Shown piece after piece: positions 1-8,526 of a stretch of 34,897 nt of DNA. Source of the DNA: Acidobacteriales bacterium 13_2_20CM_55_8 (GTDB taxonomy: Bacteria; Acidobacteriota; Terriglobia; Terriglobales; Acidobacteriaceae); the NCBI GenBank assembly GCA_001914815.1, contig MNDG01000163.1, forward strand, positions 1 to 34,897. Direction: 5' to 3'. Both the position numbers and the translations under genes were made by a program. The notes under the pieces were generated by a model that made no database searches, was not told the origin of the DNA, and saw nothing but the letters and a program-made list of their open reading frames with translations. How positions within the stretch are numbered: the first letter of the stretch is position 1; every line of letters starts with the position of its first letter.

Positions 1-1044
1 GAAACCGGGAAAGTCGTATGCCTCCTTTACTCCGTGCTGGAACGCGAAAGTCCGAATACTGTTGCCATAGTCGAAAGTCACCGCCCCCATTTTCTGCAGT
101 CGCAGCATGCCTTCGACGTGTTGTGCGATTGCATCCAGCGAGCGCTCCTGGTACCCCTGCGGATCGAGCTGGCGAAGTTTAACTGCTGCTGAGAGCGTCA
201 TTCCGTTCGGTACGTAACCATTCAGCGGATCGTGCGCAGAAGTTTGATCGGTGAGGATATCCGGCACCACGCCTCGCGCGGCTAGTTCCGGAATAACGTC
301 AGCACAGTTCCCTACCAGGCCGACAGAAACATTTTCTTTTTTACGGATCGCGTTCTTCAAAATGCGCAGCGCCTCGTCAAGCGAGGTCACCATGAAGTCG
401 CAATAGCCGGTCTTCAATCGCTTTTTGATTCGTTCCGGATCGACGTCAATTCCCAGGAAAGCGGCTCCAGTCATGGTCGCAGCCAGAGGCTGGGCGCCAC
501 CCATGCCGCCCATCCCGCCACTCACGATTAATTTGCCCGCCAGGTAGCCGCCAAAGTGTTTTTCGCCGGCAGCGGCGAAGGTTTCGAAAGTTCCCTGCAC
601 AATTCCTTGCGACCCGATATAGATCCACGAGCCCGCAGTCATTTGCCCGTACATCATGAGCCCGGCACGCTCCAGTTCGTTAAACTTCTCCCAATTGGAC
701 CAATGCCCCACCAGATTGGAATTCGCGATCAAGACGCGCGGCGCATACTCATGGGTTTTGAAAATGCCCACCGGTTTTCCGGATTGCACCAGTAGGGTTT
801 CGTCATTTTCGAGATTCTTCAGCGCATTCACGATAGCGTGATAAGCCTGCCAACTGCGCGCCGCCCGGCCGGTTCCGCCATAAACCACCAAGTCCCGCGG
901 CCGCTCGCCCACCTCTTCGTCGAGGTTGTTCATGAGCATCCGCATAGCCGCTTCCTGCTGCCAGCCTTTGCAGGAAAGGGTTGTACCGCGCGGGGCCCGG
1001 ATGGGAGTGTAGGTTGAAGAAGTGATCTCGGTTTCCACCGGCAT
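1..1044 (-). CDS. hutU: urocanate hydratase, N-terminal part (cut by window edge)
   Basis: Urocanate hydratase converts urocanate to imidazolonepropionate, the second step of histidine degradation, in the cytoplasm with tightly bound NAD+. I translated the minus strand by hand: it is open from ATG at 1044 to the left edge, 348 codons of a family that is usually about 550-560 residues, so the C-terminal part with the family's conserved cysteine lies outside. Visible family motifs are the N-terminal [13 protein letters not shown], the [10 protein letters not shown] stretch (residues 56-65) and the glycine-rich nucleotide-binding stretch [11 protein letters not shown] (about 176-186). An in-frame TAA lies seven codons upstream of the ATG; a TTG two codons upstream is the only alternative start. 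No clear Shine-Dalgarno sequence is seen. Other hut genes, if present, are outside the window. Confidence 0.95.
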   Translation of the reverse strand, partial: MPVETEITSSTYTPIRAPRGTTLSCKGWQQEAAMRMLMNNLDEEVGERPRDLVVYGGTGRAARSWQAYHAIVNALKNLENDETLLVQSGKPVGIFKTHEYAPRVLIANSNLVGHWSNWEKFNELERAGLMMYGQMTAGSWIYIGSQGIVQGTFETFAAAGEKHFGGYLAGKLIVSGGMGGMGGAQPLAATMTGAAFLGIDVDPERIKKRLKTGYCDFMVTSLDEALRILKNAIRKKENVSVGLVGNCADVIPELAARGVVPDILTDQTSAHDPLNGYVPNGMTLSAAVKLRQLDPQGYQERSLDAIAQHVEGMLRLQKMGAVTFDYGNSIRTFAFQHGVKEAYDFPGF

Positions 1045-1120
1045 AGACAAGATGGTAGTGCTTTAGCGGAAAGTGTTCAAATTCGTGGGACTCTTGGGAA
1101 GAAGGTACGAACTTGTTGTC

Positions 1121-1531
1121 CTACCAGCTGCTATAGGCGGTGCCGCTGGTTGATATCAGACTTGATCCGCTGTGCACGTCCGTAATTCCCGTTTCCTGTT
1201 GATCGACTGAGAGCGAGTAGTCTTCCTGGTCCACCGTCCAACTATCGTTCTTGCCGGTGAATGGATCGATTGGGATTTGCTTGATGTATTGGGCTTGAAC
1301 CAGATCTTCCAGCGACTGCGGAGCTTTCTGCTTGTCCAGCGTGTATTGCGAGATCAAAGAACGGAGAGTGAACAAGTTCTGCAGCAATACGGATTCTTTA
1401 GCCCGCAGGATGGATTGGTTGTAAGCCGGAATGGAGATGGAAACCAGGATCAGAATCAGGCTGATGACGATCATCAGCTCGATCAAGGTGAATCCCCGGT
1501 TCCGATTTCTGTGTTTATGGACGCCTGCCAT
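1121..1531 (-). CDS. type II secretion / type IV pilus pseudopilin (GspG-like)
   Basis: A 136-residue prepilin-like protein. After a short basic leader (residues 1-12) comes the prepilin peptidase site RGFTLIE, with cleavage expected after the Gly, then a hydrophobic helix to about residue 35 that would anchor the protein in the inner membrane before assembly. The C-terminal domain carries IPIDPFTGKNDSW, like the Pro-Asp-Pro segment of GspG-type major pseudopilins. The protein ends in Trp. The ATG follows the TAA of the upstream pseudopilin gene with no gap, so translation is probably coupled. It is the third gene of a secretin-pseudopilin-pseudopilin set. Whether the machine secretes proteins or builds a pilus cannot be told, because no ATPase or platform gene is in the window. 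Confidence 0.85.
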   Translation of the reverse strand: MAGVHKHRNRNRGFTLIELMIVISLILILVSISIPAYNQSILRAKESVLLQNLFTLRSLISQYTLDKQKAPQSLEDLVQAQYIKQIPIDPFTGKNDSWTVDQEDYSLSVDQQETGITDVHSGSSLISTSGTAYSSW

Positions 1532-2008
1532 TTACCAATCCTTGTACGGTGTACCATCCAGCGCGGTGGCTTGCGATTTGGTGTACACATCGAATACGTT
1601 CTGTCCGCCCCAGGAATCGGACGCTGGATCGTCCGCCATCGAGCGCAATCCCCATTCATTCGTTCCCGTCATCGGATCCACTGGGATCCGGCGCAGGAAA
1701 CGCACTTTCTTTCCGCCGACGTCTAGGCCATTCACCAATGTTTCCAAATCCGGAGGATAGCCTTCGGTTCCCACCTTGGTCTGGAATGCGCCGCGATCGG
1801 CGGAGTCTTTGTAGCGGTCGATGGCGTCACGCACTTCCCACAAGTCACGTCGCAACTCGTGCTCTCTTTCCCGCTTGATAGTTACTCTCGCCAGAGGAAG
1901 AGCCATTCCGGTCAGGATGACCAGAATCGCCGTCGCCACGATCAACTCGATCAAAGTGAATCCGCGCGTTTTTGGGGAAGAAATATTTTTTGGAACTGCT
2001 AAATTCAT
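1532..2008 (-). CDS. type II secretion / type IV pilus pseudopilin (GspG-like)
   Basis: A prepilin-like protein with a 15-16-residue leader, the processing motif RGFTLIE, a hydrophobic helix (ATAILVILTGMALPLA) and a charged extended helix (KREREHELRRDL), as in GspG-type pseudopilins. The C-terminal part has IPVDPMTGTNEW, matching the IPIDPFTGKNDSW of the next gene, and the chain also ends in Trp. I chose ATG at 2008, which gives a leader of typical length; an in-frame GTG at 2026 would add six residues and cannot be excluded. The gene lies 47 nt after the secretin stop and abuts the second pseudopilin gene directly. The two pseudopilins are similar in layout but clearly diverged, suggesting an old duplication (inference). 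Confidence 0.85.
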   Translation of the reverse strand: MNLAVPKNISSPKTRGFTLIELIVATAILVILTGMALPLARVTIKREREHELRRDLWEVRDAIDRYKDSADRGAFQTKVGTEGYPPDLETLVNGLDVGGKKVRFLRRIPVDPMTGTNEWGLRSMADDPASDSWGGQNVFDVYTKSQATALDGTPYKDW

Positions 2009-2055
2009 TTTGAATACTCGGATCACTGGTTCGTGAAGACGGCGTGCGGGTCGCG

Positions 2056-4350
2056 CTACTGCACGCTAACCGTTGCCACTCCTCCAGCCACGGGCAGGGC
2101 CTGCATAGCCGGATCGCGCGCACCACCCCTTGAGATAGTCAGTTGGGACTGTCCGCTGGCTTTAGCGAGAAAAGTCAAAGTCACAACCGCACCTTGTCCG
2201 GAAACTCCTCCCGAGCCCGGCGGCCTGGTGGCTGTGATTTGCAGCGCGCCACTCTGCTCATCGTCGCGATGCACCACTGCGACGGCCTGTCCGTCTTGTG
2301 AGAGGAAGCCTCCGTTGGAGATGTTCACTACTTGCAAAAGCTTGGGATCATAGCTGACCTGCAAGGGCACGGAATATACGTTTTGCGCCCCAGTCAGCAG
2401 TACATTCACTGCAAACGTAGCTCCTGCCGGTTGACTGATAGCCGGCGGATCGAATACGAAACTCGCTCCTCCGGGCACGAAAGCCTGGGGCGGCGAGGCC
2501 TGCTGCGGGTTTGCAGGTGGCGCGGTCGTCGGAGTTGATGGCTGCGATGCCGGCGCTGTGGTCTGGCCCGGAGCGGCAGCCGGAGTTGCTGGCCGGCTCA
2601 CGCGTCGTAATTCAATTGCGCTGGCCGTCCCCACCTGCAGCGCCCGCTGGTTCAGTTCGCTGAGTTCCTGTCCTCGAACGATGTGCGGAATCAGGACAAA
2701 GACGATTTCATTTTCCTTATGCTCTGTATTGGTCTGCGAAAACAGATACTTCAGAATCGGAACCTGGGCCAGTCCCGGAATCCCGCTCAGCGATTTGATA
2801 TCCTGATCCTCCAGAAGTCCACCCAGCAGATTTACTTCCCCTTCCTTCAGCCGGATTTCATGCTCGATCTTTCTTTGTCCGATTACCGGCTGGTCAATGC
2901 CGCCAATGTTGACCCGCGACGTCACTGAGGAGATATCCAACATCACTTTCAGTGTGACTTCTCGTCCAGCATGCACCCTTGGCGTTATATCGATGTTCAC
3001 GCCTACATCGAGGTATTGAAATTGGGTATTTACCAGCGGATTGATGCCCACCCCGCCGATGCCAGGTTGGAACGATCCCGTGGCCACCGGGACCTTGTCA
3101 CCAATTTTAAGCGAGGCTTTTTGCCCATCGACTGCCCGTATCTGGGGATTTTGGATCAGCTTCACGCTGCTATCACTGAACAGCGCCGTTGCGGTAGCCG
3201 GGGGGATTGTCACAGTAAAATCGGTCGCGTTCAGATTTCCCAGCCGGTTGAGGTTGATCTGATTCGGGGTGCCGGTCGTCGTAGTACCGGTGGTGGTCGT
3301 ACCCGTTCCAGTCGTGGTGTTGATATTGTTCTGCAGCGCGAAAGTAGAGCTGGTGGGCGGGCTGATGCCCAAGTTACGCATTTTGTCTCGGCTGATCTGC
3401 ATAACCGCCACTTCTACGATCACTTCGGACTTGGCCTTGTCCAGATCGCCCACCAGCTTTTCCGCCAGTGCGATCTGGTCAGGAGTGCCGCGGACCACCA
3501 GTGCTCCTTGTGAGTTCAACGGCTGTATCCGGGAGATCTCCAGAATCTGACGCAGCGCATTGACGACATCTTGCAGTTCCGTGGGTTGAGAAAGATTGGC
3601 CAGGTAAAAAGTCTTAATGACGCTTTGTTCAATGTCCTTGCGCTTTGCCGGTGTGTCGCTGGCCACAAAGATGGTATTGGGGGTAACCGCACGCCAGAAT
3701 GTTTTCGACTCTAAAGCGATAATCTGTAACGCTTCTTCCAGCGTCACTCCATTCAGTTCGATGCGGATGCGCCGCGACGTATAGTCGGGATCGAACAACA
3801 CATTGATTCCCGCCAGCTTGCCCACAGTGTCGTAGATCACCTTGGTGTCTTCGGTGAGTTTCAGAGTGATAGGGACATTCGAGATGGCCGCCAGGTCCAC
3901 CGGACCTTGCGCGTCGTCCAACCGCTTCTGCAGGCCCGTGCGGGGAGGCGGGGCTGCCTGGGGCGACGGCCCAGCGCTGGCCGCGTCGATCATCTTTTGC
4001 GTGCGACGGATTTCCTGTTGCGCAATAGAGCTGGCGGAATCAATTTCTGCCGCTTTTCGGAACTCCGCCATCGCGTCGTCTAACTTGCCCGCATCACGCA
4101 ACAATTGGCCGCGGTGTACATGCGAAGCCCCGGCCAGGAAGCGTGTCCGTTCATAGGAAGCCCGGTACTGAATGTCCCTGGGCTTGAGCTCATAAGCCTG
4201 CTTGTAATAATCGTAGGCTTCTTCATAATTCTGCCGCGCTTCCGCATCCTTCCCTTTGTTGTACAAGGACTTGGCCTTATCAGCGGCGGCGGGCAGGGTA
4301 ATAGCCACGACGAGCATAACGATAGCTGCCGGGCGTATCAGGCGTTTCAT
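2056..4350 (-). CDS. gspD: secretin (GspD/PilQ-like) with TPR and C-terminal cohesin-like domain
   Basis: A 764-residue outer-membrane secretin that would form the multimeric pore of a type II secretion or type IV pilus system. Domain order read from the sequence: signal peptide 1-23; TPR-like helices about 25-120; Pro-rich link; secretin/TonB short N-terminal domain about 160-232; N1-type domain about 245-305; secretin core about 310-560, including the conserved VPILKYLFSQT segment; Pro/Ala/Thr linker about 583-622; and a beta-rich cohesin-like domain about 627-764. A Thr/Gly-only stretch (344-361) interrupts the core. I chose ATG at 4350 because GAGGA lies just upstream and the signal peptide starts there; an upstream in-frame ATG at 4392 would add 14 unlikely residues. 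It is followed by two pseudopilin genes. Confidence 0.92.
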   Translation of the reverse strand: MKRLIRPAAIVMLVVAITLPAAADKAKSLYNKGKDAEARQNYEEAYDYYKQAYELKPRDIQYRASYERTRFLAGASHVHRGQLLRDAGKLDDAMAEFRKAAEIDSASSIAQQEIRRTQKMIDAASAGPSPQAAPPPRTGLQKRLDDAQGPVDLAAISNVPITLKLTEDTKVIYDTVGKLAGINVLFDPDYTSRRIRIELNGVTLEEALQIIALESKTFWRAVTPNTIFVASDTPAKRKDIEQSVIKTFYLANLSQPTELQDVVNALRQILEISRIQPLNSQGALVVRGTPDQIALAEKLVGDLDKAKSEVIVEVAVMQISRDKMRNLGISPPTSSTFALQNNINTTTGTGTTTTGTTTTGTPNQINLNRLGNLNATDFTVTIPPATATALFSDSSVKLIQNPQIRAVDGQKASLKIGDKVPVATGSFQPGIGGVGINPLVNTQFQYLDVGVNIDITPRVHAGREVTLKVMLDISSVTSRVNIGGIDQPVIGQRKIEHEIRLKEGEVNLLGGLLEDQDIKSLSGIPGLAQVPILKYLFSQTNTEHKENEIVFVLIPHIVRGQELSELNQRALQVGTASAIELRRVSRPATPAAAPGQTTAPASQPSTPTTAPPANPQQASPPQAFVPGGASFVFDPPAISQPAGATFAVNVLLTGAQNVYSVPLQVSYDPKLLQVVNISNGGFLSQDGQAVAVVHRDDEQSGALQITATRPPGSGGVSGQGAVVTLTFLAKASGQSQLTISRGGARDPAMQALPVAGGVATVSVQ

Positions 4351-4443
4351 CACTGGTTCCTCGCAGACAGTCTTCCCTTGGGGCTCGGCCATGGCCCTGG
4401 GCGGGTAGCTTTAATTTGCGTTGAAGAAGACAAAAGCTGCGTG

Positions 4444-4471
4444 ATTATAACATCGCTCCAATACTTCGGAA
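4444..4471 (-). promoter_or_regulatory. candidate sigma-70 promoter of the secretin operon
   Basis: On the minus strand a perfect -10 hexamer TATAAT occupies 4449-4444. A weak -35 candidate TTCCGA (4471-4466) lies 16 nt upstream. Transcription would start near 4437, giving a leader of about 85 nt before the ATG at 4350. The -10 match is exact; the -35 is poor, so this is a moderate prediction. Confidence 0.4.
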
Positions 4472-4670
4472 GTGACTGCTGTGGTAGCAGTTACTCAGTA
4501 GGCTTAGTCCCTATAGCCAAGGCTGCAAATCGGTCTCAGGTGCTAGGTGCCAGGTCTCTGCCTTCCAGTGTCCCGCGACGCCAAGCTGATATTGGCGACC
4601 CGGCAGCTGAGACCCGTCACGCGTGATCGCTTCTCGACCCCTTCCCTGCTGTGAGATAACTTACTCAGCC
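4472..4670. other. intergenic region between the secretin operon and smpB
   Basis: Together with the secretin leader this makes about 320 nt without a gene between divergent genes. I see no RNA gene and no convincing smpB promoter. The only structure noted is an 8-nt inverted repeat, GGTCTCAG (4532-4539) and CTGAGACC (4607-4614), 67 nt apart, which is too far apart and too short to interpret. Confidence 0.5.
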
Positions 4671-5201
4671 ATGGCCCGTCAGCCCATACATCCGACCCGT
4701 CCCAATCCAGAGAAAAATCCCCGCCGCGATCCCACCGCAGCCGGCCAACGGGATGCCTCTGTGAATAGGATCGCTTCGCATAACTATTTCTTGCTGGAAA
4801 AATTTGAGGCCGGAGTGGCCTTGACCGGTACCGAGGTCAAATCGATCCGGGCCGGCCGCGCCAATCTAAAAGACTCCTACGGTCTTCTCAAGGACGGGGA
4901 GTTGTGGCTGCTGAACTGTCATATCGGCCCCTACGAGCACGGCAACATTTTCAATCACGCTCCCCTTCGAACCCGCAAACTACTGGTCCACAAAGAGGAA
5001 ATCCGTAAGCTGATTGGCAAGACACAGCAACGCGGGCTCACCCTAATTCCCACGCGCATGTACTTCAAGAATGGGAAAGTGAAAGTTGAGCTGGCACTCG
5101 CCAAGGGCAAGCAGCTGTGGGATAAACGCGAAACCGAACGCCGCAAAACTGCCGATAAAGAAGCCCGCGAAGCAGTAGCGAGGGGCCGGAAGCGGGACTA
5201 G
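4671..5201 (+). CDS. smpB: SsrA-binding protein SmpB
   Basis: SmpB binds tmRNA and delivers it to stalled ribosomes for trans-translation. The 176-residue product has the typical start of the folded core (NRIASHNYFLLEKFEAGVAL), the TEVKSIR and RANLKDSY segments, and the KQLWDKRET motif before a basic C-terminal tail, which in the family inserts into the mRNA channel. The family is usually 150-160 residues; here a basic, Pro-rich N-terminal extension of about 25 residues precedes the core. I chose ATG at 4671 (MARQPIH); an upstream ATG at 4623 would add 16 residues with no family character. No ssrA gene is visible. The gene converges on the kinase gene ending at 5237. Confidence 0.95.
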   Translation: MARQPIHPTRPNPEKNPRRDPTAAGQRDASVNRIASHNYFLLEKFEAGVALTGTEVKSIRAGRANLKDSYGLLKDGELWLLNCHIGPYEHGNIFNHAPLRTRKLLVHKEEIRKLIGKTQQRGLTLIPTRMYFKNGKVKVELALAKGKQLWDKRETERRKTADKEAREAVARGRKRD

Positions 5202-5236
5202 CGCCGTTGTTGGGCTACTTAGGGTAGGTTTTGACA

Positions 5237-5785
5237 TCACGCATTGTGGGTGTTTACATCGCCGGTTCTATCAATGAGGTAGCGCAGAGCCCCATCGACA
5301 CATGAGTCCAAGTTCGCGTCCGTGTCGAGAACGAGTTTAGGGTGGTCGATAGGCTCCCAAGCCTTTCGGATTTGGCGATAGAGCTCCGGCGTGCGATTGG
5401 CGGCGGGGTGGGTGTTTTGCGCCACCGCTTCCGCCAGGCGTCGGAGCGCGGTCTGCTCCGCACAGACGCACTCCAGCGTGGCCGAAGTGCTACCCACCTG
5501 CATGCAGAATTCGATCACGCGCTCCCGCTGGTATCGCCGCGAGAACGTACGGCCATCCAACAGAACGTGGAGTTCGGCATCCTTAGCCAGCAGATACGCG
5601 GCAGTTTGCAGCATAATTTCCTGGCAGAAATCGTCCTGCGCCAGCGAATACTCGACGTGCGCCGGCTGGAAGAGCGCCGCTCGAATTGCGTCCTTATCGA
5701 GAACCGCGCCCGGAAGCCGCTGCGCCAGCGCTCGCGCCACCGTGGTCTTACCCGTACCGGGCAGTCCCGCCATGATCACGATCAT
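5237..5785 (-). CDS. small P-loop kinase (AAA_33 / zeta-toxin-like fold)
   Basis: A 182-residue cytoplasmic ATP-binding protein. The Walker A motif GLPGTGKTT is at residues 7-15, and a hydrophobic strand ending in LLDGRTF supplies a probable catalytic Asp. Small kinases of this class phosphorylate sugars, nucleosides or antibiotics, and zeta-type toxins share the fold; the sequence does not fix the substrate. I chose ATG at 5785 because the P-loop normally lies at the very N-terminus; longer upstream starts would run into the preceding gene. It starts 13 nt after the stop of the epimerase-like gene, so the pair is probably one operon, which favours a sugar or sugar-phosphate substrate (inference). 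Confidence 0.8.
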   Translation of the reverse strand: MIVIMAGLPGTGKTTVARALAQRLPGAVLDKDAIRAALFQPAHVEYSLAQDDFCQEIMLQTAAYLLAKDAELHVLLDGRTFSRRYQRERVIEFCMQVGSTSATLECVCAEQTALRRLAEAVAQNTHPAANRTPELYRQIRKAWEPIDHPKLVLDTDANLDSCVDGALRYLIDRTGDVNTHNA

Positions 5786-5798
5786 AGATAAGTCCCAG

Positions 5799-6545
5799 CT
5801 AGAGCGCGCGCAGCCACGAGAAAGTCTCGACCAGGTTCTGCGACTGGAATACGAGCGATCCAGGCACGATGACATCAGCGCCGGCGCGGCGCAGGAGAGG
5901 CACGGTATGGGAACGGATGCCGCCATCGGCGATCAGCCGGACGCGAGCGCGCCGTTCGCCCAGCATAGACGCCGCGCTTACCAGACGGTCGCAGGCTTCG
6001 GGCGCCAGATCCTGGCCTTTGACGCCTAACCCCGTACCGAGCAGAAGTAGAGCGTCAATGCGGTCGAGGTAAGGCTCGGAGGCGGTAAGGGGAGTGTCTA
6101 GGCGCAACGCCAACCCGGCTGAACGGCCCACGCGAACAATGGCTTGGATGGCCGCTCCCGCCTCGGATTTGCCCACCTCCGCGTGTACCGTGATCAAGTC
6201 AGCGCCGCTAGTCACGAAGTCCTCAATAATGGTCGTGGGGCGCTCGACCATCAGGTGAATGTGAAATGGTCGTTTAGTCAGCGGACGCAAGGCGCGGATC
6301 AGGTCCGGAAAGAACAGCAGACTGGGGGCGAAGCGTGCGTCGGAGACGTCGAGGTGAAACGAGTCGGCGAATGGATCAACGCGCTCAATCCCAGCCGCTA
6401 AGTTGGCGAGATCCGCCGACCACAAGGAGACGTCGGCCAGGAGGCGCGTATGCGGCAGATCCTGCCAGCCGCTCGTGTTCAAAATGCACCAGCCGCGGTG
6501 GCTCGTTCCGTCGAGGCACGGGGCGGTGCTCCGTGGATATGACAC
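5799..6545 (-). CDS. ribulose-phosphate 3-epimerase-like protein
   Basis: A 248-residue TIM-barrel protein of the ribulose-phosphate 3-epimerase family. The metal-binding residues of the family all seem present: His64 and Asp66 in FHLDVSD, His97 in HIHLMVERP and Asp207 in ADGGI. The phosphate-binding end has GADVIVPGSLVF. The usual NPGFGGQ loop is replaced by LGTGLGVKGQ, and alignment to the family start (LADVSLWSADL) leaves an extra N-terminal segment of about 35 residues. A TTG start at codon 22 would shorten that extension. A different pentulose- or hexulose-phosphate substrate is therefore possible. The gene is upstream of, and likely co-transcribed with, the P-loop kinase. Confidence 0.8.
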   Translation of the reverse strand: MSYPRSTAPCLDGTSHRGWCILNTSGWQDLPHTRLLADVSLWSADLANLAAGIERVDPFADSFHLDVSDARFAPSLLFFPDLIRALRPLTKRPFHIHLMVERPTTIIEDFVTSGADLITVHAEVGKSEAGAAIQAIVRVGRSAGLALRLDTPLTASEPYLDRIDALLLLGTGLGVKGQDLAPEACDRLVSAASMLGERRARVRLIADGGIRSHTVPLLRRAGADVIVPGSLVFQSQNLVETFSWLRAL

Positions 6546-6725
6546 GAGCTCATTCGGTTAATAGTATAAGGTCGCCATTCTGGGGAGCGCCTTATCGGCG
6601 GGGCGCCGCACAGGAAACTGACTGCTTGGGGGCTGTGCTGCTGAATTCCTTCGCTCCCTCCAGCTCTCGCATTGCCCGGCCCTTGCACTTTTCCCTATTC
6701 GCAAACGATACTAAAAGAATTCCCT

Positions 6726-8213
6726 ATGAAGACAAATCTTTCATTCGCTAATCCTGTCGAACTCCAAACCGAATGTCTCGTTGTCGTGGCACTCGACCAC
6801 GGCCAAATGGAAAAGACCGAGGTCTCCGTCGAGACTAACCAGGCCGAAATCAAGGACGCTGTCACCGATGTCATCGCCAGCCGTGAGGTCACGGCAAAGA
6901 TCTTTGAGCCTACCCTGTTGCATCGTCCTGCCAAGCTGAAGGCCAAGCGCTTGCTGCTTTTGGGTGGTGGCAAGGCCAAGGATTTTTCGTCCTTCGAACT
7001 GCGCCGACTGGCAGGGGCTGCGGTGCGTACCCTGAAAGCTCGCGGGCTTCGCAGCTTTGCTTTTGTTGCTCCCAACAATATCGCCGGTGAAGATGCGGTA
7101 AAAGCCATTGTCGAAGGCGCATTCGTAGGCAACTTCGATTCCGATACCTACAAGAGCGATCGCAAGGATCAGAACATCGATGCTTTGACCGTGGTGGCGC
7201 ATGGCGACCAAGCCCGCGTACAACGAGCCATGAACGAGGCTGGCATTATCGGCGAATCGCAAAACTTTACTCGCGAATTGGTGAATGAACCGAGCAATCG
7301 CATGACGCCCACTATGCTGGCCGAACACGCCCGCAAAATGGCCGACGAAGTCGGTTTGAAGTGCGAAGTGTATGGCGCTGACAAGATTAAGTCGCTCAAG
7401 ATGGGAGCATTCTGGGGTGTAGCCCAAGGCTCAGATGAACCGCCGGCGCTGATCGTGTTGCGATACGAACCGCCGAACGCGCCCGCGAGTCCCGTTCTCG
7501 GGCTGGTGGGAAAAGGCATTACGTTTGACACCGGCGGCATCTCCATCAAGCCTGCGGATGGCATGGAGAAGATGAAATACGACATGGCGGGGGGCGCTGC
7601 CATGCTGGGCGCCATGCGCGCGATTGCGCTGCTAAAACCGAAAGTGAAAGTCACCATGATTGTCTGCGCGACGGAGAACATGCCGTCAGGCAAGGCACAG
7701 AAGCCTGGTGACGTGCAAATTGCCATGTCGGGCAAATCAATCGAGATCATCAACACCGATGCCGAGGGACGCCTGGTCCTCGCCGATGGCCTCTTCTACG
7801 CCCGCCAACTCGGCTGCACTCATTTGATTGATGCTGCCACACTGACTGGAGCCGTCGTAGTTGCCCTCGGCTATGTCAACGCCGGGGTGTTCGCCAATGA
7901 CGAGAAAATGTATCAGCGTTTCCACCAGGCGCTGGAAAAAGCCGGCGAGAAGATGTGGCGCATGCCGCTCGACGAAGAGTACAAAGAGAACATTCGCTCC
8001 AACATTGCCGATATTGTGAACTCCGGCGGACGCTGGGGCGGCGCCGTCAACGCCGCCATGTTCCTGAAAGAATTCGCCGAAGACACGCCCTGGCTTCATC
8101 TCGATATCGCCGGTACCGCATGGATGGAGGACGCCAAGCCTTGGATCGCAAAAGGCCCATCAGGGATTGCAGTGCGAAGTCTGGTGGAGTTTGCCAAGGC
8201 TTTCGCCGGATAA
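6726..8213 (+). CDS. pepA: leucyl aminopeptidase (M17 family)
   Basis: A 495-residue cytosolic two-metal aminopeptidase that removes N-terminal residues from peptides. The metal ligands are visible: Lys263 and Asp268 in VGKGITFDTGG, Asp286 in MKYDMAGG, and Asp345 and Glu347 in the family signature NTDAEGRL. Catalytic Lys275 and Arg349 are also in place. The N-terminal M17 domain covers about 1-160. I chose ATG at 6726 (MKTNLSF), which fits family length; a longer frame from 6672 adds 18 residues without family character. Shine-Dalgarno is weak. A TATAAG hexamer at 6565-6570 could be a -10 element, but no matching -35 is clear. Confidence 0.95.
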   Translation: MKTNLSFANPVELQTECLVVVALDHGQMEKTEVSVETNQAEIKDAVTDVIASREVTAKIFEPTLLHRPAKLKAKRLLLLGGGKAKDFSSFELRRLAGAAVRTLKARGLRSFAFVAPNNIAGEDAVKAIVEGAFVGNFDSDTYKSDRKDQNIDALTVVAHGDQARVQRAMNEAGIIGESQNFTRELVNEPSNRMTPTMLAEHARKMADEVGLKCEVYGADKIKSLKMGAFWGVAQGSDEPPALIVLRYEPPNAPASPVLGLVGKGITFDTGGISIKPADGMEKMKYDMAGGAAMLGAMRAIALLKPKVKVTMIVCATENMPSGKAQKPGDVQIAMSGKSIEIINTDAEGRLVLADGLFYARQLGCTHLIDAATLTGAVVVALGYVNAGVFANDEKMYQRFHQALEKAGEKMWRMPLDEEYKENIRSNIADIVNSGGRWGGAVNAAMFLKEFAEDTPWLHLDIAGTAWMEDAKPWIAKGPSGIAVRSLVEFAKAFAG

Positions 8214-8286
8214 CCGGATCGCTGTCGCATTAGATTTTCCTCGGGTTAGCGTAGAATCGCACTCAATTTCACCCTGGAGGTTTTCT

Positions 8287-8505
8287 ATGAAAGGCTTGTT
8301 CCTGGTAGGGCTAGTCGTGTTGATCCTGGGCATTGCTTCTTTCTTGGTTCCCATTCCCCACTCCGAGACAGAAGGCATCAAAGCGGGCGATATGAGTATC
8401 GGCGTGCAAACCCATCACAGCGAAAAGCTCAATCCGATCATCGGTGTCGTGATGGTCGTAGCGGGCGCGGGGCTGATGATCGCCGGACGAGGCGGTAAGG
8501 CTTAA
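8287..8505 (+). CDS. small two-helix membrane protein (DUF3185-like)
   Basis: A 72-residue protein. GGAGG at 8276-8280 sits ideally before the ATG. Two hydrophobic segments are visible, residues 3-20 (GLFLVGLVVLILGIASFL) and about 50-67 (PIIGVVMVVAGAGLMIAG), joined by a polar loop. The layout matches the DUF3185-type small membrane proteins common in Acidobacteria. That name is from memory and no function is known. It lies 73 nt after pepA and may be co-transcribed, but its strong own ribosome-binding site suggests independent translation. It converges on argS with only 21 nt between the stops and no visible terminator. Confidence 0.75.
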   Translation: MKGLFLVGLVVLILGIASFLVPIPHSETEGIKAGDMSIGVQTHHSEKLNPIIGVVMVVAGAGLMIAGRGGKA

Positions 8506-8526
8506 TCTTTACCGATCACGCGTCGT

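Noticed and set aside
4532-4614. Inverted repeat GGTCTCAG / CTGAGACC upstream of smpB as a possible structured RNA or tRNA
   Set aside because: Arms are only 8 nt and 67 nt apart, no cloverleaf or CCA-type end, no other support.
5391-6029. A 212-codon plus-strand open frame opposite the kinase and epimerase genes
   Set aside because: The minus-strand frames have clear P-loop and TIM-barrel motifs; this one does not.
6741-7427. A 228-codon minus-strand open frame opposite pepA
   Set aside because: Antisense to the N-terminal domain of a complete M17 aminopeptidase; composition is that of a shadow.
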